A stretch of DNA of 64,000 bases from JAOADN01 sp049323795 (GTDB lineage: Bacteria > Pseudomonadota > Alphaproteobacteria > Rhodobacterales > Rhodobacteraceae), in assembly GCA_049323795.1 (NCBI GenBank), contig JBMOOH010000020.1, positions 1 to 64,000 of the forward strand. Direction: 5' to 3'. The position numbers were made by a program, and so were the translations under genes. The notes under the pieces are model-generated. The model saw only the letters and a program-made list of their open reading frames with translations, did no database searches and was not told where the DNA came from. Of the stretch, positions 51,820-59,833 are shown piece by piece; positions within the stretch are counted from its first letter, which is position 1; the number at the start of each line of letters is the position of its first letter.

Positions 51820-52473
51820 TCACTGACGCGGAATGATGACGATCTCGACGCGGCGGTTCTGCTGCCGCCCCTCGGGAGTGAGGTTCGATGCCACCGGCAC
51901 GTCCTCGCCCCGCCCGTAGGCCACGATCCGCGCGCCCGACACGCCGCCGTTCTGCAGGATCGCGGCGACGGCCGATGCGCGGCGGTTCGACAGATCCTGG
52001 TTGAAGGCGGCGGCACCCACGTTGTCGGTGTGGCCGACGACCTCGATGCGGCTGTTCGGAAAGCGGTTCAGGCTGTCGGCAACCGCATAGAGGTCGTTCT
52101 GGACCGATCCCTGCACTGCCGCGCTGCCCGTGGCGAAAAGGATCCCCTCGGGCATGATCACGCGCAGCTGGTCGCCCTCGTTGACGATCCGGATGCCCCG
52201 GTTCAGAAGCCCGGCCTGCTGCTGCTGTTCCAGATCGCGCGCCTGTGCGTCGAGCTGCGACCCGATCAGACCGCCGACCGCGCCGCCCACCACGGCGCCC
52301 ACCGCCGCGTTGGCCAGCTTGTCGTCGCCCTTGCGGGTGGCGCCGAAGAGCCCGCCCAGCACCGCGCCGGTGACCGCGCCGGACTGTATGTTCGTACCTG
52401 CCGGACCGGGTGTGCAGGCCGACAGGCCGAGGACCCCCGCAAGGGCAAGGATAAACGGCTTCCGAAGGATCAT
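51820..52473 (-). CDS. OmpA-family outer-membrane lipoprotein
   Basis: The 217-residue protein has a lipoprotein signal (MILRKPFILALAGVLGLSAC, lipobox LSAC), a glycine-zipper segment (AVTGAVLGGLFGATRKGDD, AVGAVVGGAVGGLIGSQLD) and a C-terminal OmpA peptidoglycan-binding domain with VVGHTDNVGAAAFNQDLSNR and RRVEIVIIP. This is the YiaD/Pal-like layout. I chose ATG 52473, since it gives a normal lipoprotein signal. It probably links the outer membrane to the wall. Confidence 0.92.
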   Translation of the reverse strand: MILRKPFILALAGVLGLSACTPGPAGTNIQSGAVTGAVLGGLFGATRKGDDKLANAAVGAVVGGAVGGLIGSQLDAQARDLEQQQQAGLLNRGIRIVNEGDQLRVIMPEGILFATGSAAVQGSVQNDLYAVADSLNRFPNSRIEVVGHTDNVGAAAFNQDLSNRRASAVAAILQNGGVSGARIVAYGRGEDVPVASNLTPEGRQQNRRVEIVIIPRQ

Positions 52474-52578
52474 GTCTGCTTGCCTCTTTCTGACCCGCAT
52501 CCGCGGTTGATGACCGCATATACCGCTCCAACGCAGCGGAGAGGGAGAAGGTTGCGATCTGCCTCGGCGGTTATTCGC

Positions 52579-53442
52579 TCAGTCGCCCGAGGCATCGCGT
52601 CGCGCGCTTTCCCAGGCGAGCATGGCACGCTTGCGCTCCAGCCCCCAGTGGTAGCCGCCGAGCGCGCCCGACTTCCTGAGCGCCCGGTGGCAGGGGATGA
52701 GGAAACTGATCGGATTGCGCCCGACCGCCGTTCCGACCGCCCGCACCGCCTGCGGCGCCCCGATGCTGCGGGCGATGTCCGAATAGGTCGTGACATGGCC
52801 CGACGGCACCGCGAGCAGCGCCTCCCACACCTTGATCTGGAACGGTGCCCCGATGAGGACGAGCGGCGTCGCCGCACCGGGCGTCCGCCCCGCCCCGAAG
52901 GCGGCATCGGCCCAGGGCCGCAGCATGTCCGGGTCTTCGATGTAGGTGGCGCCCGGCCAGCGGCCCGTCAGGTCGCCCATCGCCGCCGCATCGCCCGCCG
53001 CCTCGGCAAAGCCGATCCCGCAGATGCCGCGCTCCGTCCCCATGACCAGCGCCGGTCCGAAGGGGCTGTCGAACCAGCCCCAGCGGATGGCCAGGCCGGC
53101 GCCCTGCGCCGCGTATTCGCCGGGTGTCATCGCCTCCCACCGCAGGAAGAGGTCGTGCAGACGCCCCCCGCCCGAGAGGCCGAGGCCGAACGCGGCGTCG
53201 AGGGTGCTGCGCCGCTCGGCCAGCATCCGCTTCGCGGCGCCAAGCGTCAGGTACTGCTGATAGCGCTTCGGGGACACGCCGGCCCAGGCCGAAAAGACCC
53301 GCTGGAAATGCGCGGGGCTCATGCCCAGCCTGCCGGCCAGATCGTCGAGCGGCAGGGGTTCTCCGCCCGCCGCGTCGATCATCCCGATGGCGCGGCGGAT
53401 GACGCCGTAATGATAGCGGGTATCGAGGGTCTGGATGGTCAT
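52579..53442 (-). CDS. Ada-like protein: AraC HTH plus methylated-DNA cysteine methyltransferase
   Basis: The 287-residue protein has an AraC-type helix-turn-helix (LDDLAGRLGMSPAHFQRVFS to RYQQYLTLGAAKRMLAERR, about 32-80) followed by an O6-alkylguanine methyltransferase domain (about 120-280) with the acceptor cysteine in IPCHRALRKSGALGGYHWG. The N-terminal zinc domain of E. coli Ada is missing, so it can repair alkylguanine but lacks the Ada phosphotriester sensor. Related proteins act as repair enzyme and regulator. It stands alone, 116 bp from the divergent nth. Confidence 0.92.
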   Translation of the reverse strand: MTIQTLDTRYHYGVIRRAIGMIDAAGGEPLPLDDLAGRLGMSPAHFQRVFSAWAGVSPKRYQQYLTLGAAKRMLAERRSTLDAAFGLGLSGGGRLHDLFLRWEAMTPGEYAAQGAGLAIRWGWFDSPFGPALVMGTERGICGIGFAEAAGDAAAMGDLTGRWPGATYIEDPDMLRPWADAAFGAGRTPGAATPLVLIGAPFQIKVWEALLAVPSGHVTTYSDIARSIGAPQAVRAVGTAVGRNPISFLIPCHRALRKSGALGGYHWGLERKRAMLAWESARRDASGD

Positions 53443-53558
53443 CGGCCTGTCTCCGTTGCCGGCACTCTAGCCCCGCCGGCCCCGCCCCGCGACCCGGATC
53501 GTGACGAAACCGGGCGGCGGCCCTTGCCCCGTCCGGTGCGGCGCGCCATGAAGGCGGC

Positions 53559-54203
53559 ATGTCACGCCAGCTTCCCTACGCGACGATCCGCGAGATCTTT
53601 GCCCGCTTCCACGCCGCCGAGCCCGAGCCGAAGGGCGAACTCGAACACGTCAACGCCTACACGCTCCTCGTCGCGGTGGCGCTGTCGGCACAGGCGACCG
53701 ACGCGGGCGTGAACAGGGCGACGCGCGCGCTCTTCGCCAGGGTGGACACGCCCGGGAAGATGCTCGCGCTCGGGGAGGAGGGTCTGGCCCAATACATCAA
53801 GACCATCGGCCTCTTCCGCCAGAAGGCCAGGAACGTGATGAAGCTTTCCCGCATCCTCGTCGAGGACTACGGCGGGCAGGTTCCGTCGAGCCGCGCCGCG
53901 CTCACCGCGCTGCCAGGCGTGGGCCGCAAGACCGCGAACGTCGTCCTCAACATGTGGTTCCGCCACCCCGGCCAGGCCGTGGACACCCATGTCTTCCGCG
54001 TCGCGAACCGCACCGGCATCGCGCCGGGCAAGGATGTGGAAGCCGTCGAGCGCGCCATCGAGGACAATGTCCCGGCCGAGTTCCAGCTTCACGCCCATCA
54101 CTGGCTGATCCTGCACGGCCGCTACATCTGCCTCGCCCGCCGGCCGCGCTGCCCCGACTGCCTGATTCGCGACCTGTGCCTCTATGAGGAGAAGACGATT
54201 TGA
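53559..54203 (+). CDS. nth: Endonuclease III
   Basis: Nth removes oxidised pyrimidines and cuts the abasic site. The 214-residue protein has the helix-hairpin-helix LPGVGRKTANVVLN with catalytic lysine K124, the catalytic aspartate D142 in AVDTHVFRVANR, and the iron-sulfur cluster cysteines C191-X6-C198-X2-C201-X5-C207. Its stop overlaps the start of the next gene (TTGA). Confidence 0.97.
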   Translation: MSRQLPYATIREIFARFHAAEPEPKGELEHVNAYTLLVAVALSAQATDAGVNRATRALFARVDTPGKMLALGEEGLAQYIKTIGLFRQKARNVMKLSRILVEDYGGQVPSSRAALTALPGVGRKTANVVLNMWFRHPGQAVDTHVFRVANRTGIAPGKDVEAVERAIEDNVPAEFQLHAHHWLILHGRYICLARRPRCPDCLIRDLCLYEEKTI

Positions 54204-55204
54204 GAGACCAGCCAAAGAACGGGCGCTACCAGGTCGTCGGCATCGGCAACGCCATCGTCGATGTGCTGAGCCAGACCGACGACACCTTCCTCGAACTGAT
54301 GGGCATCACCAAGGGCATCATGCAGCTCGTGGAACGCGAGCGGGCCGAGGTGCTCTACGCCGCGATGCGGGAGAGGACCGAGGCGCCGGGCGGATCGGTC
54401 GGGAACACCATCGCGGGCCTGGGCAACCTCGGCCTCGCCACCGCCTTCATCGGCCGCGTCCGCGACGACGCGCTGGGCCGCTTCTATGCGCGGTCCCTGA
54501 CGGCGGAAGGAACCGACTTCCCGAACCCGCCCGTGCCGGGGGCGGACCTGCCGACCTCGCGCTCGATGATCTTCGTCTCGCCCGACGGCGAGCGGTCGAT
54601 GAACACCTATCTCGGCATCTCGGCCGACCTCGGCCCCGGCGACGTGGCCGAGGAGGTGGCGGGGCGGACGGACTACCTGTTCCTCGAGGGCTACCTCTTC
54701 GACAAGGACAAGGGGAAGAAGGCGTTCCTGAAGGCCGCGCGGGCCTGCCACAAGGGGGGCGGCAGGGCGGGGGTCGCGCTCTCGGACCCGTTCTGCGTGG
54801 ACCGCCACCGCGCCGATTTCCGGCGGCTCGTCCGCGAGGAAATGGACTACGTGATCGGCAACATCCACGAATGGGAGAGCCTTTACCAGAGCGGTCTCGA
54901 CGGCGCCCTCGCCCAGGCGCGGCAGGACTGCGGGGTGGTGGTCTGCACCCGGTCGGGCGAGGACGTGATCCTGATCCGCGGCGCGGAGCGGGTCGAGGTT
55001 CCGGTCCACCGGGTCGTCCCCGTGGACGCGACCGGGGCAGGCGACCAGTTCGCCGCGGGGTTCCTCTACGGCCTTGCGACGGGTCAGCCGCTGAAGGTCG
55101 CGGGCCGGATGGGCTGCGTCGCGGCGGCCGAGGTGATCTCGCACTTCGGGGCGCGGCCCGAGTCGGACGTGAAGGCGCTGTTCCGGGCGGAAGGGCTGGT
55201 CTGA
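54200..55204 (+). CDS. Adenosine kinase-like PfkB-family sugar kinase
   Basis: The 334-residue protein has the PfkB N-terminal segment VVGIGNAIVDVLSQTDDTFL, the glycine-rich GGSVGNTIAGLGNLGLATAF and the C-terminal signature VDATGAGDQFAAGFLYGLAT with the catalytic aspartate of GAGDQF. The overall pattern is that of the adenosine kinase group common in alphaproteobacteria; substrate not proven. The start is TTG 54200, coupled to nth. Confidence 0.9.
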   Translation: MRDQPKNGRYQVVGIGNAIVDVLSQTDDTFLELMGITKGIMQLVERERAEVLYAAMRERTEAPGGSVGNTIAGLGNLGLATAFIGRVRDDALGRFYARSLTAEGTDFPNPPVPGADLPTSRSMIFVSPDGERSMNTYLGISADLGPGDVAEEVAGRTDYLFLEGYLFDKDKGKKAFLKAARACHKGGGRAGVALSDPFCVDRHRADFRRLVREEMDYVIGNIHEWESLYQSGLDGALAQARQDCGVVVCTRSGEDVILIRGAERVEVPVHRVVPVDATGAGDQFAAGFLYGLATGQPLKVAGRMGCVAAAEVISHFGARPESDVKALFRAEGLV

Positions 55205-55225
55205 AGTAACCCCGGAGGGCCTGCG

Positions 55226-55251
55226 CCCCGCTTCCCGTTGGGAAAGCGGGG
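55226..55251. terminator. Hairpin after the PfkB gene
   Basis: CCCCGCTT and AAGCGGGG pair (55226-55233 and 55244-55251) with a further CCC/GGG pairing inside and one bulged A. It lies between convergent genes. No U tract. Confidence 0.5.
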
Positions 55252-55286
55252 CAACCGCCCGAAACCCGGGATGCGCCCCGACCCCG

Positions 55287-56117
55287 TCAGAACGCCGTCG
55301 CGATCCCGCGCGCGCGCCAGGCGTTCAGGTCGGCTTGGCGGGCGGCGAGGATCGTGTCCCACATACCGAAGGCGTCGGCGCCCATCATCAGGCGCAAGGG
55401 TGGGGTGGGGCTGTCCACCGCCTCGATCATCAGCGCCGCGGCCTTGTCGGGGTCGCCGGGCTGTGTGCCGGCGCTGCCGTAGAGGTAGTCCTCGACCGGC
55501 TGGATGACGGGGCGGTAGGCGTCGATCCGCGTCGCGGGGCGCATGTTCACGTCGCCGGCGAACTCCGTGCGGAAGGCGCCGGGTTCGATGAGGGTGACGC
55601 GTATGCCGAAGGGGGCGACTTCGCCCGCCAGCGCCTCGCTCCAGGCTTCGAGCGCGAACTTCGCGGCGCAGTAGGGGCCGAAGCCCGCGACCGAGACGAG
55701 GCCGCCGATGGAGGTCAGGTTCAGGATATGGCCCGAGCCTTGCGCGCGCATCGCGGGAAGGACGGCTCGGGTCAGCCCGGCGGCGGCGAAGAAGTTGATC
55801 TCCATCTGTTCGCGAAGCTGGAGAGGCGCGAATTCCTCGACCGCGCCGAGCGACCCGCGACCGGCAATGTTGGCCAGCACATCGATCCGGCCAAAGCGGG
55901 CGAGCGCCTGCTTGACCGCGCCTTCGCGCGCCGCAGCGTCGGTGACGTCGAGCGCGATGGGCAGTGCGCGATCAGCGAAAGGCGCGGCGAGCACCTGAAG
56001 CCGGTCGGCGCGGCGGCCGGCGACTACGGCCCGCTCGCCGCGGGCGAGCACGGCTGTGGCGAGCGACAGGCCGAAGCCCGACGTGGCGCCGGTGATGAAC
56101 CAGACCCGATCCTGCAT
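55287..56117 (-). CDS. SDR-family oxidoreductase
   Basis: A 276-residue NAD(P)-dependent short-chain dehydrogenase. It has the cofactor motif TGATSGFG (9-16), the following VAGRRADRL (basic, favouring NADP), NIAGRGSLG, the catalytic serine region ILNLTSIGG and the YCAAK active site (Y-X3-K), with PGAFRTEF after it. Substrate unknown. It diverges from a LysR-type gene across 104 bp, a common regulator-target arrangement. Confidence 0.92.
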   Translation of the reverse strand: MQDRVWFITGATSGFGLSLATAVLARGERAVVAGRRADRLQVLAAPFADRALPIALDVTDAAAREGAVKQALARFGRIDVLANIAGRGSLGAVEEFAPLQLREQMEINFFAAAGLTRAVLPAMRAQGSGHILNLTSIGGLVSVAGFGPYCAAKFALEAWSEALAGEVAPFGIRVTLIEPGAFRTEFAGDVNMRPATRIDAYRPVIQPVEDYLYGSAGTQPGDPDKAAALMIEAVDSPTPPLRLMMGADAFGMWDTILAARQADLNAWRARGIATAF

Positions 56118-56164
56118 GTCCGTTTCTCCTTTCGAGTGCGGGGGATGAGGGGAAGATCGGCCTC

Positions 56165-56174
56165 AATCGCGATT
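56165..56174. promoter_or_regulatory. Short palindrome between SDR and LysR genes
   Basis: AATCGCGATT is a perfect 10-bp palindrome midway between the divergent starts. It could be part of a LysR operator (T-N11-A type sites are usual), but this is only positional. Confidence 0.25.
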
Positions 56175-56221
56175 CACACAATCGGGCTGGAGTTCAACGG
56201 ATCATGCGATAGGGTTCAGGA

Positions 56222-57130
56222 ATGGATCGCCTGCTCCTGTCCCATCTTCCGGTCGTCCTGGCCGTCGCCCGAACGCGCAGTTTCGGGCGAGCGGGCGCGG
56301 AGCTTGGGCTCGGCGCTTCCGCGGTCAGCCACGCGGTCCGGGCGGCGGAGCGACGGCTTGGCGCGCCGATCTTCGCACGGACGACGCGAAGCGTGGCGCT
56401 GACCGAGGCGGGCGCGGCGTTTGTCGAGGCGGCGCAGCGGGCCTTCGACGACATCGATGCGGCGGCGGAACGGGTGGCGGCAGGGCAGGCGGAGGTGACG
56501 GGGGTCCTCCGGCTCAACGTACCGCGGATCGCCTTTGGCCTGGGGCTTTCCGAGTGCCTGGCCGAAATGGCGCGGCGGCATCCCCGGCTGACTGTCGAGG
56601 TCATCAGCGACGATGCGCTCGTGGATATCGTGGCGGGCGGGTTCGATGCCGGGATCAGGCTGGGCGAGATGGTGGCGCAGGACATGGTAGCGGTGCGGAT
56701 GACCCCGCCCTTCCGCGCGATCCTGGTCGCGGCGCCGGGCTATTTGGCAAGCCGGGATGTGCCTACCGCGCTCGCGAACCTTGCCCTGCACAACTGCATC
56801 GGCTTCCGTCTCCTCCGCTCGGGGGCCGTCTACGACTGGGAACTGACCGAGGCGGGGCGGCGGGTCGAGGTGCCGGTCGCCGGCACCGCGCGGGTCTCCG
56901 ACCCCGGGCAGGCGCGGGACCTCGCGCTGGCTGGGGTGGGGATCGCCTATATCTTCACGCCGCTTGTGGCCGAGGACCTTGCAGAGGGGCGGCTTGTCGA
57001 GATCATGCCCGAGGCGGCCTTCGACGAGCCGGGGCTATTCCTCTACTTCCCCCGCCGGGCGGCCGAGGCGCGCAAGCTGCGCGCCTTTGTCGAGGTGGTC
57101 AGGACGCTGTGGAAGGGGGCGAAATCCTGA
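56222..57130 (+). CDS. LysR-family transcriptional regulator
   Basis: The 302-residue protein has the N-terminal LysR winged helix (HLPVVLAVARTRSFGRAGAE, LGASAVSHAVRAAERRLGAP, then FARTTRSVALTEAGAAFVEA) and a periplasmic-binding-like effector domain (VTGVLRLNVPRIAFGLGLSE onward). It is most like the CrgA/YafC group. It probably controls the divergent SDR gene and itself; the inducer is unknown. Confidence 0.93.
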   Translation: MDRLLLSHLPVVLAVARTRSFGRAGAELGLGASAVSHAVRAAERRLGAPIFARTTRSVALTEAGAAFVEAAQRAFDDIDAAAERVAAGQAEVTGVLRLNVPRIAFGLGLSECLAEMARRHPRLTVEVISDDALVDIVAGGFDAGIRLGEMVAQDMVAVRMTPPFRAILVAAPGYLASRDVPTALANLALHNCIGFRLLRSGAVYDWELTEAGRRVEVPVAGTARVSDPGQARDLALAGVGIAYIFTPLVAEDLAEGRLVEIMPEAAFDEPGLFLYFPRRAAEARKLRAFVEVVRTLWKGAKS

Positions 57131-57205
57131 AAGGATTCCATGCCGATTTCATTTCAGGAAAGCGGCTGTGCGGAAGTCTGTGTCACCGCGGGCGGTGGCG
57201 TCCCC

Positions 57206-57245
57206 TCACCCCTCACCTCTCCCCGCGGGGAGAGGTGAGGGGTGA
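57206..57245. repeat. Perfect 40-bp palindrome between LysR and alcohol dehydrogenase genes
   Basis: The two 20-base arms are exact complements with no spacer, centred on CCCCGCGGGG (57221-57230). The region lies between convergent genes (stops at 57130 and 57269). It can form a very strong hairpin from either strand, so a bidirectional terminator or mobile REP-type element are both possible. Confidence 0.85.
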
Positions 57246-57268
57246 TCCGGCAAGGTGGTGCATCCCCC

Positions 57269-58423
57269 TCACATGCACGCGTCGTAGAGCGCCCGGGTGT
57301 TCGCCCTCGTCATCTCGACCGGGTTTCCCCCGCAGGACGGATCTTCGAGCGCCATTTCGGTCAGCTCGTCCAGCCGGGCATATTCCACCCCCATCGCCGA
57401 CAGGCTGGCCGGAATGCCAAGTTCGGCCCGAAGCTGCATCACCCGCTCGCGGAAGCCCGCGAAGCCGCCGGGAATGCGCAGATAGGCGGCAGCCTGCGCG
57501 ATGCGGTCATCGATGGCGGCGCGGTTGAAGTCGAGCACCATCGGCATGACGACCGCATTCGTGGTGCCGTGGTGCGTGTTGTACACGGCCCCGACCGGGT
57601 GGCTCAGCGAATGGATCGCGCCGAGCCCCTTCTGGAAGGCGACCGCCCCCATTGCCGCCGCGCTCATCATGTGGGCGCGGGCCTCGAGGTTGCCGGGTTC
57701 GCGGTAGGCGGTCACGAGGTTCTCGAAGACCAGCCGCATCCCTTCCAGCGCGATGCCCTGGCTCATCGGATGGTAGAAGGGCGAGGAATAGGCTTCGAGG
57801 CAATGGGCGAGTGCGTCCATCCCCGTTCCGGCGGTGATGAACTTCGGCATTCCCACGGTCAGCTCCGGGTCGCAGATCGTGACCTTCGGCATCAGCGCGG
57901 GGTGGAAGATGATCTTCTTCTTGTGGGTTGCGCTGTTCGTCAGCACCCCCGCGCGCCCGACTTCCGATCCGGTTCCGGCCGTGGTCGGCACCGCGATGAC
58001 CGGCGCGATCTTCGAGGCATCCGCCCGGGTGTACCAGTCGCCGATGTCCTCGAGATCCCAGACCGACAGGTCCGGCCGCTGGTCGGCCATCAGCGCGATC
58101 ATCTTGCCGAGGTCGAGCGCCGAGCCTCCGCCGAAGCAGATGACGCCATCATGCCGCCCGGCGTGATAGACGCGGATGCCCGCGGCCATGCTGCCTTCGT
58201 TCGGGTTCGGATCGACCTCGGAGAAGACCGCGCGATGAAGTCCCGCGGCCTCGAGGATGTCGAGCGCCCTCGCCGTGATCGGCAGCGCCGCCAGCGCCTT
58301 GTCGGTGACGAGGAGCGGGCGCTTCATGCCGACGGCCTTGGCATGGTCGGCGAGTTCCGAGATGCGGCCCACCCCGAACTTGATGGCGGTCGGGTAGGAC
58401 CAGTTGCGGCTGGGAACGGTCAT
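57269..58423 (-). CDS. Iron-containing alcohol dehydrogenase
   Basis: The 384-residue protein belongs to the type III (iron) alcohol dehydrogenases. It shows FGGGSALDLGKMIALM (NAD-binding GGGS), VPTTAGTGSEV, and the metal-ligand region GMDALAHCLEAYSS to HSLSHPVGAVYNTHHGTTNA with the ligand histidines. It is last in a minus-strand set and overlaps the aldehyde dehydrogenase by 4 bp (ATGA), so the two steps alcohol to aldehyde to acid are probably run together. Start ATG 58423 (MTVPSRNWSYP). Confidence 0.92.
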   Translation of the reverse strand: MTVPSRNWSYPTAIKFGVGRISELADHAKAVGMKRPLLVTDKALAALPITARALDILEAAGLHRAVFSEVDPNPNEGSMAAGIRVYHAGRHDGVICFGGGSALDLGKMIALMADQRPDLSVWDLEDIGDWYTRADASKIAPVIAVPTTAGTGSEVGRAGVLTNSATHKKKIIFHPALMPKVTICDPELTVGMPKFITAGTGMDALAHCLEAYSSPFYHPMSQGIALEGMRLVFENLVTAYREPGNLEARAHMMSAAAMGAVAFQKGLGAIHSLSHPVGAVYNTHHGTTNAVVMPMVLDFNRAAIDDRIAQAAAYLRIPGGFAGFRERVMQLRAELGIPASLSAMGVEYARLDELTEMALEDPSCGGNPVEMTRANTRALYDACM

Positions 58424-59811
58424 GACGGTTTCACCTTGCGGAAATGGTAGGAACGGGGGCGCGTGACGGAGTGGTAGCCGAGCTTCGACAGGCCGACGCC
58501 GCGGCCGGTGTCCTTGCAGCCGGTCCAGCAGATCGCCGGGTCGAGGTAGTCGGCGCGGTTCAGGAACACGGTGCCGGTCTCGATCTTCCGCGCGATGCTC
58601 CACGCGCGGTCGGGGTCCTGCGTCCAGAGGGACGCGGTCAGGCCGTAGGGCGAGTCGTTCATCAGGCGCAGGGCTTCGGCGTCGTCCTTCACGGGCATGA
58701 TGCCGACGACGGGGCCGAAGCTTTCCTCGGTCATCACGCGCATGGAGTGATCGACGTTGATCAGGACCTGCGGCATGAGGTAGGCCCCGCCGTTATCCGC
58801 CGGGAAGTTCTGCTTTTCGATCAGCGGCTTCGCACCGGCCGCGATCGCCTCGGCCGTCTGCGACCGGACCGTCATGGCGAAGCGCTTGCTGGCCATCGGC
58901 CCGAGGGTGGTCTCGGGGTCGAACGGATTGCCGAGCTTGAGGCCGTTCACCCACTTCACCGATTTCTCGACGAACTCGTCGAAGAGCCTGTGGTTGACGT
59001 AGATGCGCTCGATCCCGCAGCAGCATTGCCCGGCGTTGTACATCGCGCCGTCCATGAGCACATCGACCGCCCAGTCGAGGTCGGCATCCTCCATCACGTA
59101 GCCCGGGTCCTTGCCGCCAAGCTCCAGCCCCAGCGCGGTGAAGGTCCCCGCCGCCGCGCGCTCGATGGCCTGCCCGCCGGCGACCGAGCCGGTGAAATTG
59201 ACGAAGCCGAAGGACCGGTCGGCGATCAGCCTTTCCGTGCCGGCGTGGTCGAGGACGATGTTCTGGAACACGTCGCGCGGCACGCCCGCCTTCGCCATCG
59301 CGTCCGCGATGCGTTCGCCGACCAGAAGCGTCTGCGAGGCATGCTTCAGGAGGACCGCGTTCCCGGCGATCAGCGCCGGGACGATGGTGTTCATCGCGGT
59401 CATGTAGGGGTAGTTCCACGGCGCGATGACGAAGACCAGCCCGTGCGGCGCGAACTCGACGCGGCGGGCGAAACGGTCGTCCTCCTCGACGATCATCGGG
59501 GCGAGCGATTCCGCCGCGATCTTCGACATGTAGGCGGTGCGTTCGTTCAGGCCCCCGAATTCGCCGCCGAAGCGGGTCGGGCGGCCCATCTGCCAGGCGA
59601 GTTCCTGGACGATGCGGTCCTTGTCGTCGTTGAGGTTCCTCACCGCCGCATTGACAAGCGCGATGCGCTCGTCGAGGGGTCGCGCCGCCCAGGCGGGCTG
59701 CGCGGCGCGGGCGCGGGCCACGCAGGCTGCGGCGGCCTCGGGCGACAGCGCGGGGCGCTGGGCGTAGACGCTTGCGTCCACGGGCGAGATGCACTGGATC
59801 ATCTTGGTCAT
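58420..59811 (-). CDS. Aldehyde dehydrogenase family protein
   Basis: The 463-residue NAD(P)-dependent enzyme has the PWNYPYMTAMNTIVPALIAG segment, the catalytic glutamate E230 in LELGGKDPG, and the catalytic cysteine region YNAGQCCCGIERIYV (about 258-272), where three cysteines stand in a row. The C-terminal part has ESFGPVVGIMPV. It follows the ligase gene by 22 bp and is coupled to the alcohol dehydrogenase. Gamma-glutamyl-aldehyde is a candidate substrate from context. Confidence 0.93.
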   Translation of the reverse strand: MTKMIQCISPVDASVYAQRPALSPEAAAACVARARAAQPAWAARPLDERIALVNAAVRNLNDDKDRIVQELAWQMGRPTRFGGEFGGLNERTAYMSKIAAESLAPMIVEEDDRFARRVEFAPHGLVFVIAPWNYPYMTAMNTIVPALIAGNAVLLKHASQTLLVGERIADAMAKAGVPRDVFQNIVLDHAGTERLIADRSFGFVNFTGSVAGGQAIERAAAGTFTALGLELGGKDPGYVMEDADLDWAVDVLMDGAMYNAGQCCCGIERIYVNHRLFDEFVEKSVKWVNGLKLGNPFDPETTLGPMASKRFAMTVRSQTAEAIAAGAKPLIEKQNFPADNGGAYLMPQVLINVDHSMRVMTEESFGPVVGIMPVKDDAEALRLMNDSPYGLTASLWTQDPDRAWSIARKIETGTVFLNRADYLDPAICWTGCKDTGRGVGLSKLGYHSVTRPRSYHFRKVKPS

Positions 59812-59833
59812 TCGTTCTTCCTCTTTCGCGCCG

